From the NCBI RefSeq assembly GCF_037975245.1, contig NC_092572.1:845501-909500 (forward strand): a DNA stretch of 64,000 nucleotides, in the 5' to 3' direction. The notes under the pieces were generated by a model that was given only the letters and a program-made list of their open reading frames with translations, did no database searches and was not told where the DNA came from. Source of the stretch: Apostichopus japonicus (lineage: Eukaryota > Echinodermata > Holothuroidea > Aspidochirotida > Stichopodidae). Below are positions 24,251 through 34,239 of the stretch, in pieces. The position numbers and the translations under genes are program-made. Within the stretch, counting starts at the first letter, position 1. Each line of letters opens with the position of its first letter.

Positions 24251-26884
24251 TTGGGTTTAACTTACGTTTTTGCAGGGAGAAAAGTAACGCAAACGTGAGA
24301 CCACAGCCTACAGCTATAGAAATTGTTACTCCAACGGTGATGATATACATTGTTAATGTCACATTGGGATGATTATCTGTATACAGGAAATGGAAAAATA
24401 AAATGGATTATTTTAAAATATCAGTGAATGAGGTACTATGTCAAATGATAATTCTTGATTCACAAGCGATTATTTTTACTTTAATTTCTTTAATTTTTCA
24501 CTTCGTTCCATCCTGATAATTAGGACACTTCGTGGATTGCTGATAACTAAAGACATACTGTATCCTATTGACACATGTATACATGCATTCCGTAATATGT
24601 TTTGAACAGTTATTTAGTTGAGATTGAAAATTTCTCACTGCAGTAGGGGGTTGGCGGCATCCAGCAGTGTTGATGCTTACATACAGCAGTGCTACTGGAT
24701 AGTAAAGTGGAGATGAGGTAATTAGAACTGACAAAGCTGCAGCTATGGTGTAGGCCGCCTACTATGTCTATATCCCTTAAAACTCATATTAGATATATAT
24801 CATTTTGATTTATGCTCTCGTCACATCCGTAGTTAGCAAAAAAAAATGAACGAAAAGAACAACTCTGTTTACCCGTTGTTACAGGCACTGCATCTGTCAC
24901 TAAGGGAAAAGAGAGAGACGATCGTTTTCTAAAATTACTTGGTTTTCAGTTTGAATTTTAATTTATTGAATAGTCAGACTGAGGATATGTGCTAGCTTTA
25001 GGTTCTTTCTTAGAAATGGGAAATAACATTGAATTCATATCTAGCAAATGATTAGAGCCACGTTGCACTTTCTCTACATTAAATAATAAATATCATATTT
25101 TGTATATGATTTATTTATGCTACACATAATATGGACTCGCTGACATTCCTTGTATCAATATCAGTGAAATATTATATGTCTCATTAGAATATTATAAGAA
25201 GTCATTTACATTTGCAAAAACGGTTTATTGATACTAATGGCAACACCTGTTGAAGACTTTCGAAGACTAACGCCAGTGCGTTGTTACACAGTTATCCATA
25301 TTTCATCTCTTTTACACTATCTCTAAAGATGATTGCTGATTATGGAAACAAAATGTTTTATTGCAACAAGTATACAAGAAAAGAAATCTCTTAGGGTATT
25401 TCTCATATTTATGTTTTCTACCGTTTCCACTAAAAACTGAGTGTGCTTTCCAGTACACGATGAACACTTATTATAATACATTGTGTATTGTTATTAAAGG
25501 GAATATTAATTAGATTTTTATTGAAAATCAATTTACCATGTGGATCTCCCTGAATATTATCTTTGTCTGCAGAAAAGGAAAAAAATGTAAAAAACAAATG
25601 AGTTTCGCTTCCAGTACTCGATGAACACATTCTTAATAAAATAAATTGTATATTATGATCAAAGGGAGCTGAATTAGTTTTTTTTTATTGAAACTGATTT
25701 TACCATGTGGATCTCTCTGATTATTATCGTTGTCTGAAGAGAAAGAAAAGTAACAGTTACGTTTACTTTCATTGCCACTAAAATTTGAATATAACTTCCA
25801 GAATAAACTGTATCATTTTTATTAAGATATGTTGTTATGTTATCATGACGGAATATCATTTTATTTTTAATTGAAGATAAATTTTCCAGGCGGATCTCCT
25901 GGACTTTCAACTTTGTCTGCAGAATAAAGAAAATAAAACGAGCTACATAAACACTTCAACTTACTCCCATATTACTAACATATTTTTTAAAATGAGCACA
26001 TTTTGCTTTGCTTTTCTATAAGAGAGGTAATTTTCTATAATAAAAATAATAATCAGCAGTTATTTTTACGACGCTTAAGCGACCACAAATGTGGGAGAAA
26101 CCCGCAAAGGCTTATGGATTACAACTTACACGTCGGGTGGCTTCCAATTCAACATTTAAACTCAAATTTGGAATCTTTTCAATTTAGAAAGTCATTTCAG
26201 ATGGGAAAACCGTAGATTGCTCTTGTAGGAAAAACCCACTTTACTATGACCCAGGAATCGAACCTCCCGATTGCTAAGCTTCATTGCTTCAAATGCCACC
26301 GCCTTTATCCTCTCGGCCACAGCACTGGTAAATTCAGCTTGTAATTAAATATTATAAATTCATAGTCACTTACAGAAGCAATGTAATCAACTCACCGTCT
26401 ATTTCACATATGAGTGTAAATTTGGCCAACACTTTCTCTCCCTGTTGACATCGAATAAAGGATTCATTCTCATCTTCACAAGGTTTCACACTCAACGAAG
26501 CATTCGTCTCATGGCAGCTATTTACGCTTTCTCCAACACGTCCCCCCAAGTAAATCGCTCCGTGAGCAATGTTAGTCTCAGAATTGAACCATTCCACATT
26601 ATTTTCTGTATAAACCGGGCAAACAAGGCAGACATGATCACACGACCTGGCATTACATACGGAGGTCGGAAAAGACTGACTGTAAACTAGTTCGTCACAA
26701 ATGCAAGTTGATTGTTCTTGGTCGTCTGCAAACGAAACGTATAGCGCAATTTCATTGTAGATAATGTTATACTATCATTTATTTTCTATCAGATTTTAAT
26801 GCACCGAATTTACTTACCGCAGAAAATAAACGACAGGCTGAGAAGAGCAAATAATATTGACCTTAATCGTGTCATGACGTTCAT
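14762..26884 (-). CDS. Ig-domain transmembrane receptor with tyrosine-kinase-like pseudokinase domain, copy 2 (complete)
   Basis: Spliced minus-strand exons: 26818-26884, 26396-26725, 25704-25733, 25537-25566, 24873-24899, 24266-24376, 20536-20554, 20232-20302, 19696-19714, 19436-19512, 18919-19089, 18550-18660, 18044-18216, 17699-17818, 17012-17126, 16489-16582, 15849-15930, 14762-14887. They sum to 1773 nt, 590 codons plus stop, with every phase agreeing. Residues 1-22 are a signal peptide, about 23-132 an Ig-like domain, 133-161 a stalk, 162-198 the TM exon, about 261-549 a kinase-like domain, 550-590 the tail. Kinase landmarks: PPE, SDVWS, WEI and a DCW...RPS segment. Lost: Gly loop ([12 protein letters not shown]), VAIK Lys (VVIT, T314), HRD Asp (HPG, 415-417), catalytic Asn (K422), DFG Gly (DFC, 435-437). 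It is inferred to act as a cell-surface receptor or scaffold, with tail tyrosines Y560 (YEIP), Y568 (YLPM), Y581 (YAEQ) and Y586. Exon 21237-21359 is an alternative or relic TM exon, not counted. RNA evidence is lacking. Confidence 0.75.
21237..21359 (-). CDS. Shared transmembrane exon (TM2), intact in copy 2
   Basis: This 123-nt phase-1 exon encodes a hydrophobic helix followed by VRKFR. It lies between the copy 2 TM exon at 24266-24376 and the juxtamembrane exon at 20536-20554. Both TM exons end with one carried base, and each joins in frame to the juxtamembrane exon. Including both would thread the membrane twice and place the kinase-like domain outside, so they are likely mutually exclusive, or TM2 is a relic of an ancestral form. 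Confidence 0.6.
21770..22870. repeat. TGTCGAA-rich stretch, copy 2
   Basis: Paralogous to 4250-5340, with the heptamers still present after divergence. The ORF at 22564-22833 matches the repeats in 4996-5304 and has no domain signature. Confidence 0.45.
21881..22111 (-). repeat. tRNA-derived SINE, family A, paralogous copy
   Basis: Same orientation and flanks as the element at 4361-4572, so it was inserted before the copy 1 / copy 2 duplication. The B-box region GAACTCGG/TGACTCGAAC is retained. Confidence 0.65.
22990..23720. repeat. Single unit of the roughly 940-bp repeat, upstream of copy 2
   Basis: Begins with GATTGACCTTGTATTGACC and follows the unit expanded at 5464-8225, but occurs once and lacks part of its 3' end. 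An (AT)n tract follows near 23743-23766. Confidence 0.7.
24145..24248. repeat. (AT)n microsatellite at the edge of the ectodomain cassette
   Basis: About 100 bp of nearly pure TA repeat, only about 20 bp downstream (in gene sense) of the TM exon 24266-24376. It sits where copy 1 / copy 2 homology stops, so it marks or caused the cassette junction. Confidence 0.9.
24266..24376 (-). CDS. Cassette transmembrane exon (TM1) of copy 2
   Basis: A 111-nt phase-1 exon with AG acceptor and GTAAG donor. It encodes DNHPNVTL followed by a hydrophobic helix ([16 protein letters not shown] and onward) and ends LFSLQK. The sequence is unrelated to TM2 and to the copy 3 cassette TM, but phase and role are the same. 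Confidence 0.72.
24873..25916 (-). CDS. Micro-exon array encoding the receptor stalk (copy 2)
   Basis: Four phase-1 micro-exons: 25887-25916, 25704-25733 and 25537-25566 (30 nt each, coding [20 protein letters not shown] and [10 protein letters not shown]) and 24873-24899 (27 nt, [10 protein letters not shown]). The first three lie in tandem repeats of about 170-190 bp that include their introns. The 25887-25916 exon has donor GA instead of GT and is probably skipped. Because all are phase 1, exon number can vary without a frameshift, giving a stalk of variable length. Confidence 0.6.
26083..26327 (-). repeat. tRNA-Ser-like SINE (family B) in an intron of copy 2
   Basis: Read on the minus strand: A-box TGTGGCCGAGAGGATAAAGG, an anticodon-loop-like TTTGAAG, a long variable arm and B-box GGTTCGATTCCTGGGTC. 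This resembles a class II tRNA-Ser (UGA-like anticodon). The acceptor stem does not pair cleanly, and an unrelated body with GCGGGTTTCTCCCACATTTG follows, so it is a SINE or tRNA pseudogene rather than a working tRNA. Confidence 0.6.
26396..26725 (-). CDS. Ig-like domain exon of copy 2
   Basis: A 330-nt phase-1 exon. The Ig signature is C-x-V-C-P...VEWF for strands B and C, and ESFIRCQQG for strand F, with several extra cysteines. One exon per domain in phase 1 is the usual layout for metazoan Ig domains. Confidence 0.68.
26818..26884 (-). CDS. Signal-peptide exon of copy 2
   Basis: 67 nt: ATG at 26884, a basic n-region MNVMTRLR, hydrophobic core [13 protein letters not shown], then Cys and a one-base phase to the Ig exon. 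The unrelated plus-strand locus at 50194 has a signal exon of the same length and phase. A second in-frame Met at codon 4 is an alternative start. Confidence 0.7.
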
Positions 26885-27193
26885 TGTATTGCAAGCACTA
26901 TGTACACGACGGAAGCGTTTATATGATACAATTCTCATGTAACGATGTTAAAGTGAAATCAGCTTATAGTAATATTATAACCGTGAAACACAACGGAAAC
27001 GTTATCTTTCACTTACTATTTTAATTACTAATATCCCCAGCGTTTGATGTACTGATTTATTTCAGTCTTTGATTTTCTAGTCATTGTTCGACTGAAGTAT
27101 TTGTTTTATTTCGTTTGGCAAAATCACTTACAGGAAGATATCATCGAATATATTCAATTGAATGGTATTGGTATCGCTTTACGCTCATACTGA

Positions 27194-27793
27194 ACAGGCG
27201 CGGATCCAGAGTGGGGGGGTCCAGGGGATCCGGACCCCCCTGCTCTTGGCCAAAAAAAGGGAAAAAAGAGGAAAAATAGAGAAAAAAAAGAGGGAGGCAC
27301 TTTGCATGGCTAAATTGAATGGGGTTCCCTGTTGTACTTAAATATCCAAGAATTTCACAATGGATAGAGGGAAACCCATTCCCCTTAGACCCTAGGATCA
27401 CTGAAGGCCAAACCCCTCACCCTTCGAGAATCCTGGATCTGGCCCTGCGTCAAACAGTGGTGACGGAACGGGAGGGGGGTTGGGGGCTAAAGGCATTATG
27501 ATTTTTGTATCATCGCAACTCCTCTGATATGTATTACCATATTTCAAAGATTGTTTTTTTTTTCTCATCAATTGAGAAATTGCAGACATGAGATCCATAT
27601 TTTCAGGCTAGGTACATGCAGCTTAGAATACTCGGGAAGTGCCGTTTCCGGCCATCTCGGAGTTTGTAACGCCAAAAATTGTCTGATACGATCCGCGTCA
27701 ACCGATGGTGGCGCTTCGCTTAGATAGTCTTACGTTTAGGCGCGTCTGGACCAGTCGGATCCCCCTGTCACAAAACCTGCATCCGCCTCTGCT
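27194..27793 (-). mobile_element. Non-autonomous hAT-type element
   Basis: Starts CAGGCGCGGATCCAGAG and ends ATCCGCCTCTG, an imperfect inverted repeat. It contains in reverse the internal motif CTATCTAAG...GCGCCACCATCGGTT seen in the element at 13641. Only a partial target duplication (CTGAA) is visible, so exact ends are uncertain. It lies just upstream of the copy 2 start codon. Confidence 0.65.
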
Positions 27794-28258
27794 GAATTAT
27801 GACGGATAATCTCATCTGAATCAGGTCTGAAAACCATCCAAGGGTTATCATTGTAATCATTGCGTGTGTTTTTTTTTTACCGAATGTAACCTTTGTTTTA
27901 AATATTGAAGTAGATAAATTTGGCTATTTTGTCAACCTGCATGAAAAAAATATCTCATTTCATTACTACGTCAAGAAGTAACGCCCAAGCACGGACGGAA
28001 CACGAGACAACATACTTTCAATTTCTGTTTCCGATTGAGTTGGGCGAGTACTGTACCCGATACAAGATGACGTATGCTAACTAAGACAACATACGTACAC
28101 CATATATTATATGTATACATATGGTGGACTAGGCGATGCTATATCGACAGACACTTAACGCATTAATCAAGTGGACTCGGTGTGTTATTGGTAAGTAAAA
28201 CATGGTGACAGTAAGATGACGAAATGTCAGCACTTGTTTTGAGACAACGTTTATATAT

Positions 28259-28380
<122 letters not shown>

Positions 28381-28756
28381 AAAATCGTATTGAGTTGGAA
28401 AATCAAGTACAGTGAAAAACTTCCAGCCTAATTTTATTTCAATGTGTTATATTTTAATATCGATAATGTATCTACTAGTTTTAGGGTTCTGATAAGGATT
28501 ACAGTAATCAATCAATGAAAGGTAATGCAATATTGGTTACGCAATACAATAATTATTTACAATTCGTTAGCTAACAACACCTTTTCCTATAATTTAAAAC
28601 GTCCAATTTACAATGAGAGTACAATTTCCCGTTTCACTTTTAACGAGGTGTTACATTGCTCCCCATTGTTACATGTTTAGCACATGCATTTGACAAAGTA
28701 AAAAGAACATAATTGAACTGCCATCGTGTGTATTATTGGTTTGCCCTTACTTGTAG

Positions 28757-29413
28757 TTACAGTATTACTGTATTAGAATGAATATGGCTTTGGTCCTTCT
28801 TCCACGCAATGAAGCAATGACTGCTGGTTAGGATGATGTTCAGGTGTGACAAACATGCATCTTCCAGAGTGAATTTTGTTAAGATATTTTCAATGCAAAC
28901 TATATTAGAGGTTTCACTGACTAATTCAATCTTCAGTTCTTTTGATGACGGTAACATTAAGAGATTGTAATATTGTTGGTGATGACGTTGTCATTGACTA
29001 TGGAAATAACGAGAAAGAAGGCAATAAAGATGATGTTAAACACGAGGGTTATGAACACGTAGACGATTATAATGGTGATGATATTTCTTCCTTCTTTTTC
29101 CTCCTTCGGACAACTATCACTGTGATCAAATTGAATTTCAAAATGGGGATCACTTCATCAATTTTCCCAAATGTTTTCGACCATGGTAACTAATTTTGCA
29201 ATGACATGTTGAAGGCTAAGATAAATAATAAACTCACCCCCAAACTTATGTTACTTTGCTCCTTCGATATTCCGCAATTCGCAGTGTCCACTCGAAGTTC
29301 GGGTCCAAACAGTTCGGGTGTATACAGTAAAACGTGGCTCACGTAATGGAGCCTCCATTCAGACTGACACTTAATCCAGGCCCGTCCTTCGTAGTAACTC
29401 ACTGCTCTTCCTA
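28757..29413 (-). CDS. Unassigned exon pair, possible unknown gene
   Basis: The exon-like stretch 29236-29413 reads through 59 codons with balanced, GC-richer codon use. It includes the segments GRAWIKCQSEWRLHYVSH and YTPELFGPELRVDTANCGI and ends at a good donor, GTGAGT. Downstream in the same strand, 28757-28957 is open (ELKIELVSETSN and onward) and ends at TAA. I do not recognise the family, cannot prove the two are joined, and saw no upstream exon. They could be remnants of a transposon or of a duplicated gene. Confidence 0.35.
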
Positions 29414-29419
29414 ACTGAT

Positions 29420-31100
29420 AAATGTTTATTTATATAATAATTCGGTTACTTGTCCGAAACGTAATAATTGCTCGCTAGTAGTAATAATTCTGTAAATATG
29501 CTAGGGTCTGAACTTGCTCGCTACAGCTGCGTGTACAGTACTGTGATGGCTATGTAGCTCGAATATGAAGAGATGAATGATGATGCCTTGACTGTATAAA
29601 ATCTCCACTAATTACGCTCCAGCTACTGATGAATATAGCGTTGATATGTAGTCGTTAAAAAGGCTGATGATAGGTACAACTCTCCGGTATCAAATCTTGT
29701 ATGCAAGTGCCGTCACGCTAGAAGATTAAGCGAGAAGAGTACTGCTGATTACGCAGGGATGTGGGCAAGTCCATTATGCAAAAGGGTGATGATCACTACA
29801 GACATAATGTACTAAAAACGTACTAAAAAAATCGTTCCACAGTGACTATCAAACCAAATTCACAAATTGAGTATTATCACGACCTATGTGCTGGTATGGT
29901 CTTTCGCAACAATTTCATATTGACCCAACAAACAAATCTTATCTGCGTACTGTTAACTCGGGCCTGGTCATCCCTCAATGAAGTGTAAATATGAAAGACG
30001 GACATCAGAGAAAGTTTTTATTTTTAACGACCTTGTAATATTTGTGACGATATTCTGAACAAATGTTATGTAAACAAGTTTTACTGATTATTGTATGTCA
30101 CCTAATTACTGGACATAATATATATCTCACTACCAGTACTGTGTTATCCATATCACCACGTGATGTTTTTGGTTTCGAATGTCACAAAGCAATGCTCTCA
30201 CAGTCGTTCAGTTCACGTCATGTTACATAGCTTATGATTTCACATCTTGTCGGTATAATTCGTGCAATAGTTGAAAGATATTTATAATTTTATTTTTGGT
30301 AGCAATACGCAAAATATCACATTTTTGTATTCCTTGCCGAAGGCCAAAGGAATATATGAGATGATGATGGCGTGTGTATGTGACGCTTACTCGATATCTC
30401 AATAATTGAAACTTCGATTAAATTCATAACTAACATGTGGGTAACCCATATTAGGTAGAAAAACCTATTTGTTTTTGTAAAAGTAAAAGGTCATTCCAGG
30501 TCATCAGAGGTCAAAATGTTATAATCTTTTAAACTGCTTGTAGGCAAGATATCTTAGGAAGGGTGAAAAGGAGGAAAAGTAATGACTCTTAAGTAATATT
30601 TTGTTGATTTACCAACTTAGCATGTGGATTGCCCTTGGTAAAACAAGGCGCTGTGGAATTCCATACGGGTTAAATGTCAAAATTGGTAGTTTTGTGAAAA
30701 GCCATTCTACGGTACCTATAAGATGGACCATACTGTCATCACGTAGATATTTTAACACTATCATCATAATGCACAAGCCTATATCATTTCATCGCAGTAG
30801 GCATCCATAAAATATTTAAAAAAATTAATGTAGGAACAAAACCGATGAAATCTAAGCTGACACGCTGACAAAGCATATATCTTCCACTTGCACTTGGTGT
30901 TGAGAGAAAATCTTTGCCAAAAAATCATGGCAGCGATAACAGCAAGTTTGTCTCAAACTCCTTCAATTGTGGTATATTTTGCAAATAATGATCGATAACA
31001 TGCAGAAAAAATACCTCAAGTAATAATTTAGGAGATGTTTGGCCACCTTAAGTGTTTTGGTATTCTGACACGAACACTTTCTCTTCACGTGTTTGTGAAC
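29420..31100. other. Stretch without a supported gene
   Basis: Only short ORFs. A segment beginning near 30334 (TTCCTTGCCGAAGGCCAAAGG, itself an imperfect inverted repeat) and running to about 30830 looks like a dispersed repeat, but I could not find its ends. Confidence 0.4.
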
Positions 31101-31109
31101 GAACCTAAT

Positions 31110-31973
31110 GGGATTGTTAGCTCAGTAGTTAACGCCGGTGCCTTCCAATCACAAGTCTCCAGTTCGAGTCACTCCAAGATTAATGTAAGTCGTCCAGTTA
31201 CAGAGTTGTTGACAATTGACAATTCATAATCATGGACGTTAAATATGAATCACCAGTTAAACAAATAAAACGACTGCAAAGGCTCCAAAACATAGCAGCA
31301 AGGATCGTTACACTAACAAGAACATCTAGTCATATTACCCCAGTATTGCATGAACTTCATTGGCTGCCAGTATCTCAGCGGATTAGGTTCAAAGTCCTTC
31401 TTCTTGTGTTTAAGTGCCAGAACAACATGACACCTCCATACCTGCAAGATCTGATCCGTCTTTATCAACCAACAAGAGCCCTACGTTCTGCTGGTCATAG
31501 TCGTCTGGAGGTTCCGATCACCAAAACAAACAGCTATGGGAATAGAGCTTTTTGAGTGGCTGGGCCACGCCTCTGGAATGAGCTGCCTGCTGAACTCAGA
31601 ACTGTTTCTAGTCTTACGACCTTCAAATCAAAGCTGAAAACCTTCCTTTTTAGACAGCATTACTGCAATTTTTAAACTGTGTATTAAATTTCTTTCATGT
31701 GCAATACTCAAACGTGAATGCTTTTTATTTTTCATACTCATTTATATTGTATTTAATTCTGCATTTTTACTACATATTTTGTGTCATATTTTTATATTTC
31801 TTTATTTGCTGTTACATAGCGTTTTAGAGCACTTTTGTGGATTTTACGCGTTACAAAATAAATTATTATTATTATTATAATCTAAGAGACTGACTTCGGT
31901 CAACTTGCGGCTTTGATAAGCCAATGAGGCTTCTTCTCGAGTTCCTGCTTGCAGGAGGATCTTAAATACATAC
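31110..31973 (+). repeat. tRNA-derived SINE, family A, interrupted by a LINE
   Basis: The head is GGATTGTTAGCTCAGTAGTT with B-box AGTTCGAGTCACTCC, and the SINE body runs to about 31236. It resumes at 31880 with TCTAAGAGACTGACTTCGGT and ends at the CCTGCTTGCAGGAGG palindrome. The uninterrupted copy at 46733-46924 confirms that the two halves belong together. Confidence 0.72.
31237..31879 (+). mobile_element. 5'-truncated non-LTR retrotransposon (L2/CR1-like) 3' end
   Basis: The translation shows the C-terminal reverse-transcriptase signature of L2/CR1-type LINEs: RLQNIAARIVT, HITPVLHELHWLPV, QRIRFKVLLLVFK, PPYLQDLI, then after an in-frame TGA at 31553-31555 VAGPRLWNELPAELR and FKSKLKTFLF. It ends in a (TTA)n tail at about 31879. 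The catalytic RT core is missing and the stop breaks the frame, so it is a dead copy. Confidence 0.85.
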
Positions 31974-31979
31974 ATATTA

Positions 31980-34230
31980 TGCTACCGTTGTTAGTGTATG
32001 ACATAGTGAAGCCTTACCAACTCGACAGTTCCATGCTTTGTCGTCAAAAATGTTTTACATAAATGACAGTTAATCGTGCATTTCGAGCTGGATTTTCTGC
32101 ATATCTACTCTAAAGAGGTCTTTTGCCGGAATAAAGTGTTTACACATTGTTAAAGTTTTGTTTATAGTAATCATGTAATGGTCTTATATTTTAACTTCAG
32201 ATGGGGATGTCCACATCTTTACTGTAAGTAGTCTACTTGGGACGCTGGAACTTTACTTTACTTTGTATCGGGGTTGTCTTCGCATAACCAAGCCGCCATG
32301 ATATCGATGTTTAATAAACATTTTTCATTGGTTTATAAATGCTCCTTGAAGTTTGTGCACAACCTACGCAAATGAAAATGCCGGAAAATAAAAAAAACAT
32401 GCATATAGCGAACCATTTTACAGAGTTACTTCACATTGAGTAAGGATAGCTTTATCTGCTTGTAAGGATAGCCTTGCTAATATCAAGGTTTGACTAGCCC
32501 ACGAGTCACTCTCCAAAATGTCGAGCGAAGTGCATTTCCTATTCGCCAACGCTAAAATTCGCCAACGCTAATGGCGAGTTGGCGACCGTATTTGTAGAGG
32601 CCTGATACGTGCTGCATTCCACGTTGATGAGTTCCTCTAGCTCCCTCTGACCAGTGCACTTGTCATACGAACGAAGGTTTTGATATGTCCGGTGCGGTCC
32701 TACTAAAACCCGCCTTTACACGCCTGGTGCAAACGCCGCCGGCGGAACATAATTGTCATATTGTTTTTGCTGAAGGTCCAAGCTCAGTTTGGGTCAATAC
32801 AGCCCAAACTGTGAATACCCTGCAAACATGATATATCCAAAACACTCTCCCTTTAAACCGGATCATTGACGGCAGAGTGCTCTTGTATCAGATATTTTCA
32901 TTTCAATGTGCTCACATCAAAGAAGAACATTAGGGCGGTGGTCCCCAGGGCTCAATACATTCATAGTCGCGAATGGTACCATATTTTCATATTATTTAAT
33001 GAATTTGATAAATACATAATGAAATGCAAGGACTTTGCTAACACGCTGATCATCAAGGACATGGTAGTTGCGATCGATTTATCTTAACCACAATTTCTAG
33101 TTGATCATGGTATTCGAATTCCGGTTTGACCAATGATCTTTTTAGTCCTTCAAAGCGGGAGCATAACATATTAAGACACAGTACAATCAATGCACATTGT
33201 TTTGAAGATTTATGGGTGGTATACGTACATTTCTCAGTTGTCATTCCCATGATTGTGTAGTTGATGCACTACAATTAAGTGTAGATGACTTAACATAACT
33301 ACAGCTGCACATACAAATGTTAAAAACATTTCAATAGATACGTTCAGTACCCTCTCTACAGAGGATAACGAAGGTTCAGCCTTAGATCGTTTCGTGTGAA
33401 TGTATTGTTCCATTCAATATGTGTGAGATACGGTGCTTTAACATAAATATTCGAGCATGTTTCACCTCCAAAGGGGGCGTCTTCATCCTCGACGGTTTGA
33501 TATGTCTTCTTAAAGGATGATGAGGTGTTTAGTAAAATCCTCAGGTTCTTAAAAATTTACAAGCGAACCAAGTGCTGGTAGGATTGACACACATAAAATG
33601 TACTAAAGCCGTGACACGGAGGGGGTTCATTACCTTGTATAAAATGTTTTATCTAATACTCAATCCTAACCAATTCTCACGAACTTGTATTGAACGTTGC
33701 GATTCTTTTGGCCTTAATTTGCGGTATATTTACTATATATTGCTACGTTATACAGCGTGAACGAAAAGGTATCTTCTTTGACATCTAAGTAAATATTCGA
33801 CATTATATCTTAGGTAAATCTTTTGCCAGGACACCACCACCTTCCAATGTAATGGAGCAAAATATTGAGATGAGGTTTTCAAGTTGCAGTGTGGAATATA
33901 TTTCGTTTAAATAAAATTGTCAAATTGTATGTTAACACTTAACAGCAAAATATTTTGGAACGTTACTCATATTTGGCTGTACAACAAAGTGAAAATGGAT
34001 TATGTGCGACCCGTTTGTAATTTTCGGAGCCCTCGGGCTTTTCAACCCCTATAAATTTAGTCTACACTCAATGTTGCACTTTGAAGTGTAGAGACACATG
34101 AGTTTGTTATAAACATTGCACATTGCAAGATTAATTCCATGCCCATCTCTGCTGCAGACCATCGATGTTTTCTGAAAACAACTTCCCTTACAGGAAACAG
34201 TGTCATTGTTGGTAAAAAAAAAAATGATCT
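31980..34230. other. Stretch without a supported gene
   Basis: Both strands have only short ORFs without domain motifs or a consistent exon pattern. A short direct repeat, ATTCGCCAACGCTAA-like, is seen near 32540-32575. It lies between the LINE/SINE complex and duplicated block R copy 2. Confidence 0.5.
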
Positions 34231-34239
34231 ACTGACAAC

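Noticed and set aside
26235-26327. Functional tRNA-Ser gene
   Set aside because: A- and B-boxes are present but the acceptor stem does not pair cleanly and SINE-like sequence follows, so a SINE or pseudo-tRNA fits better.
27141-27598. Overlapping ORFs on both strands with Pro-rich products
   Set aside because: They arise from the poly-G/poly-C ends of the hAT-type element.
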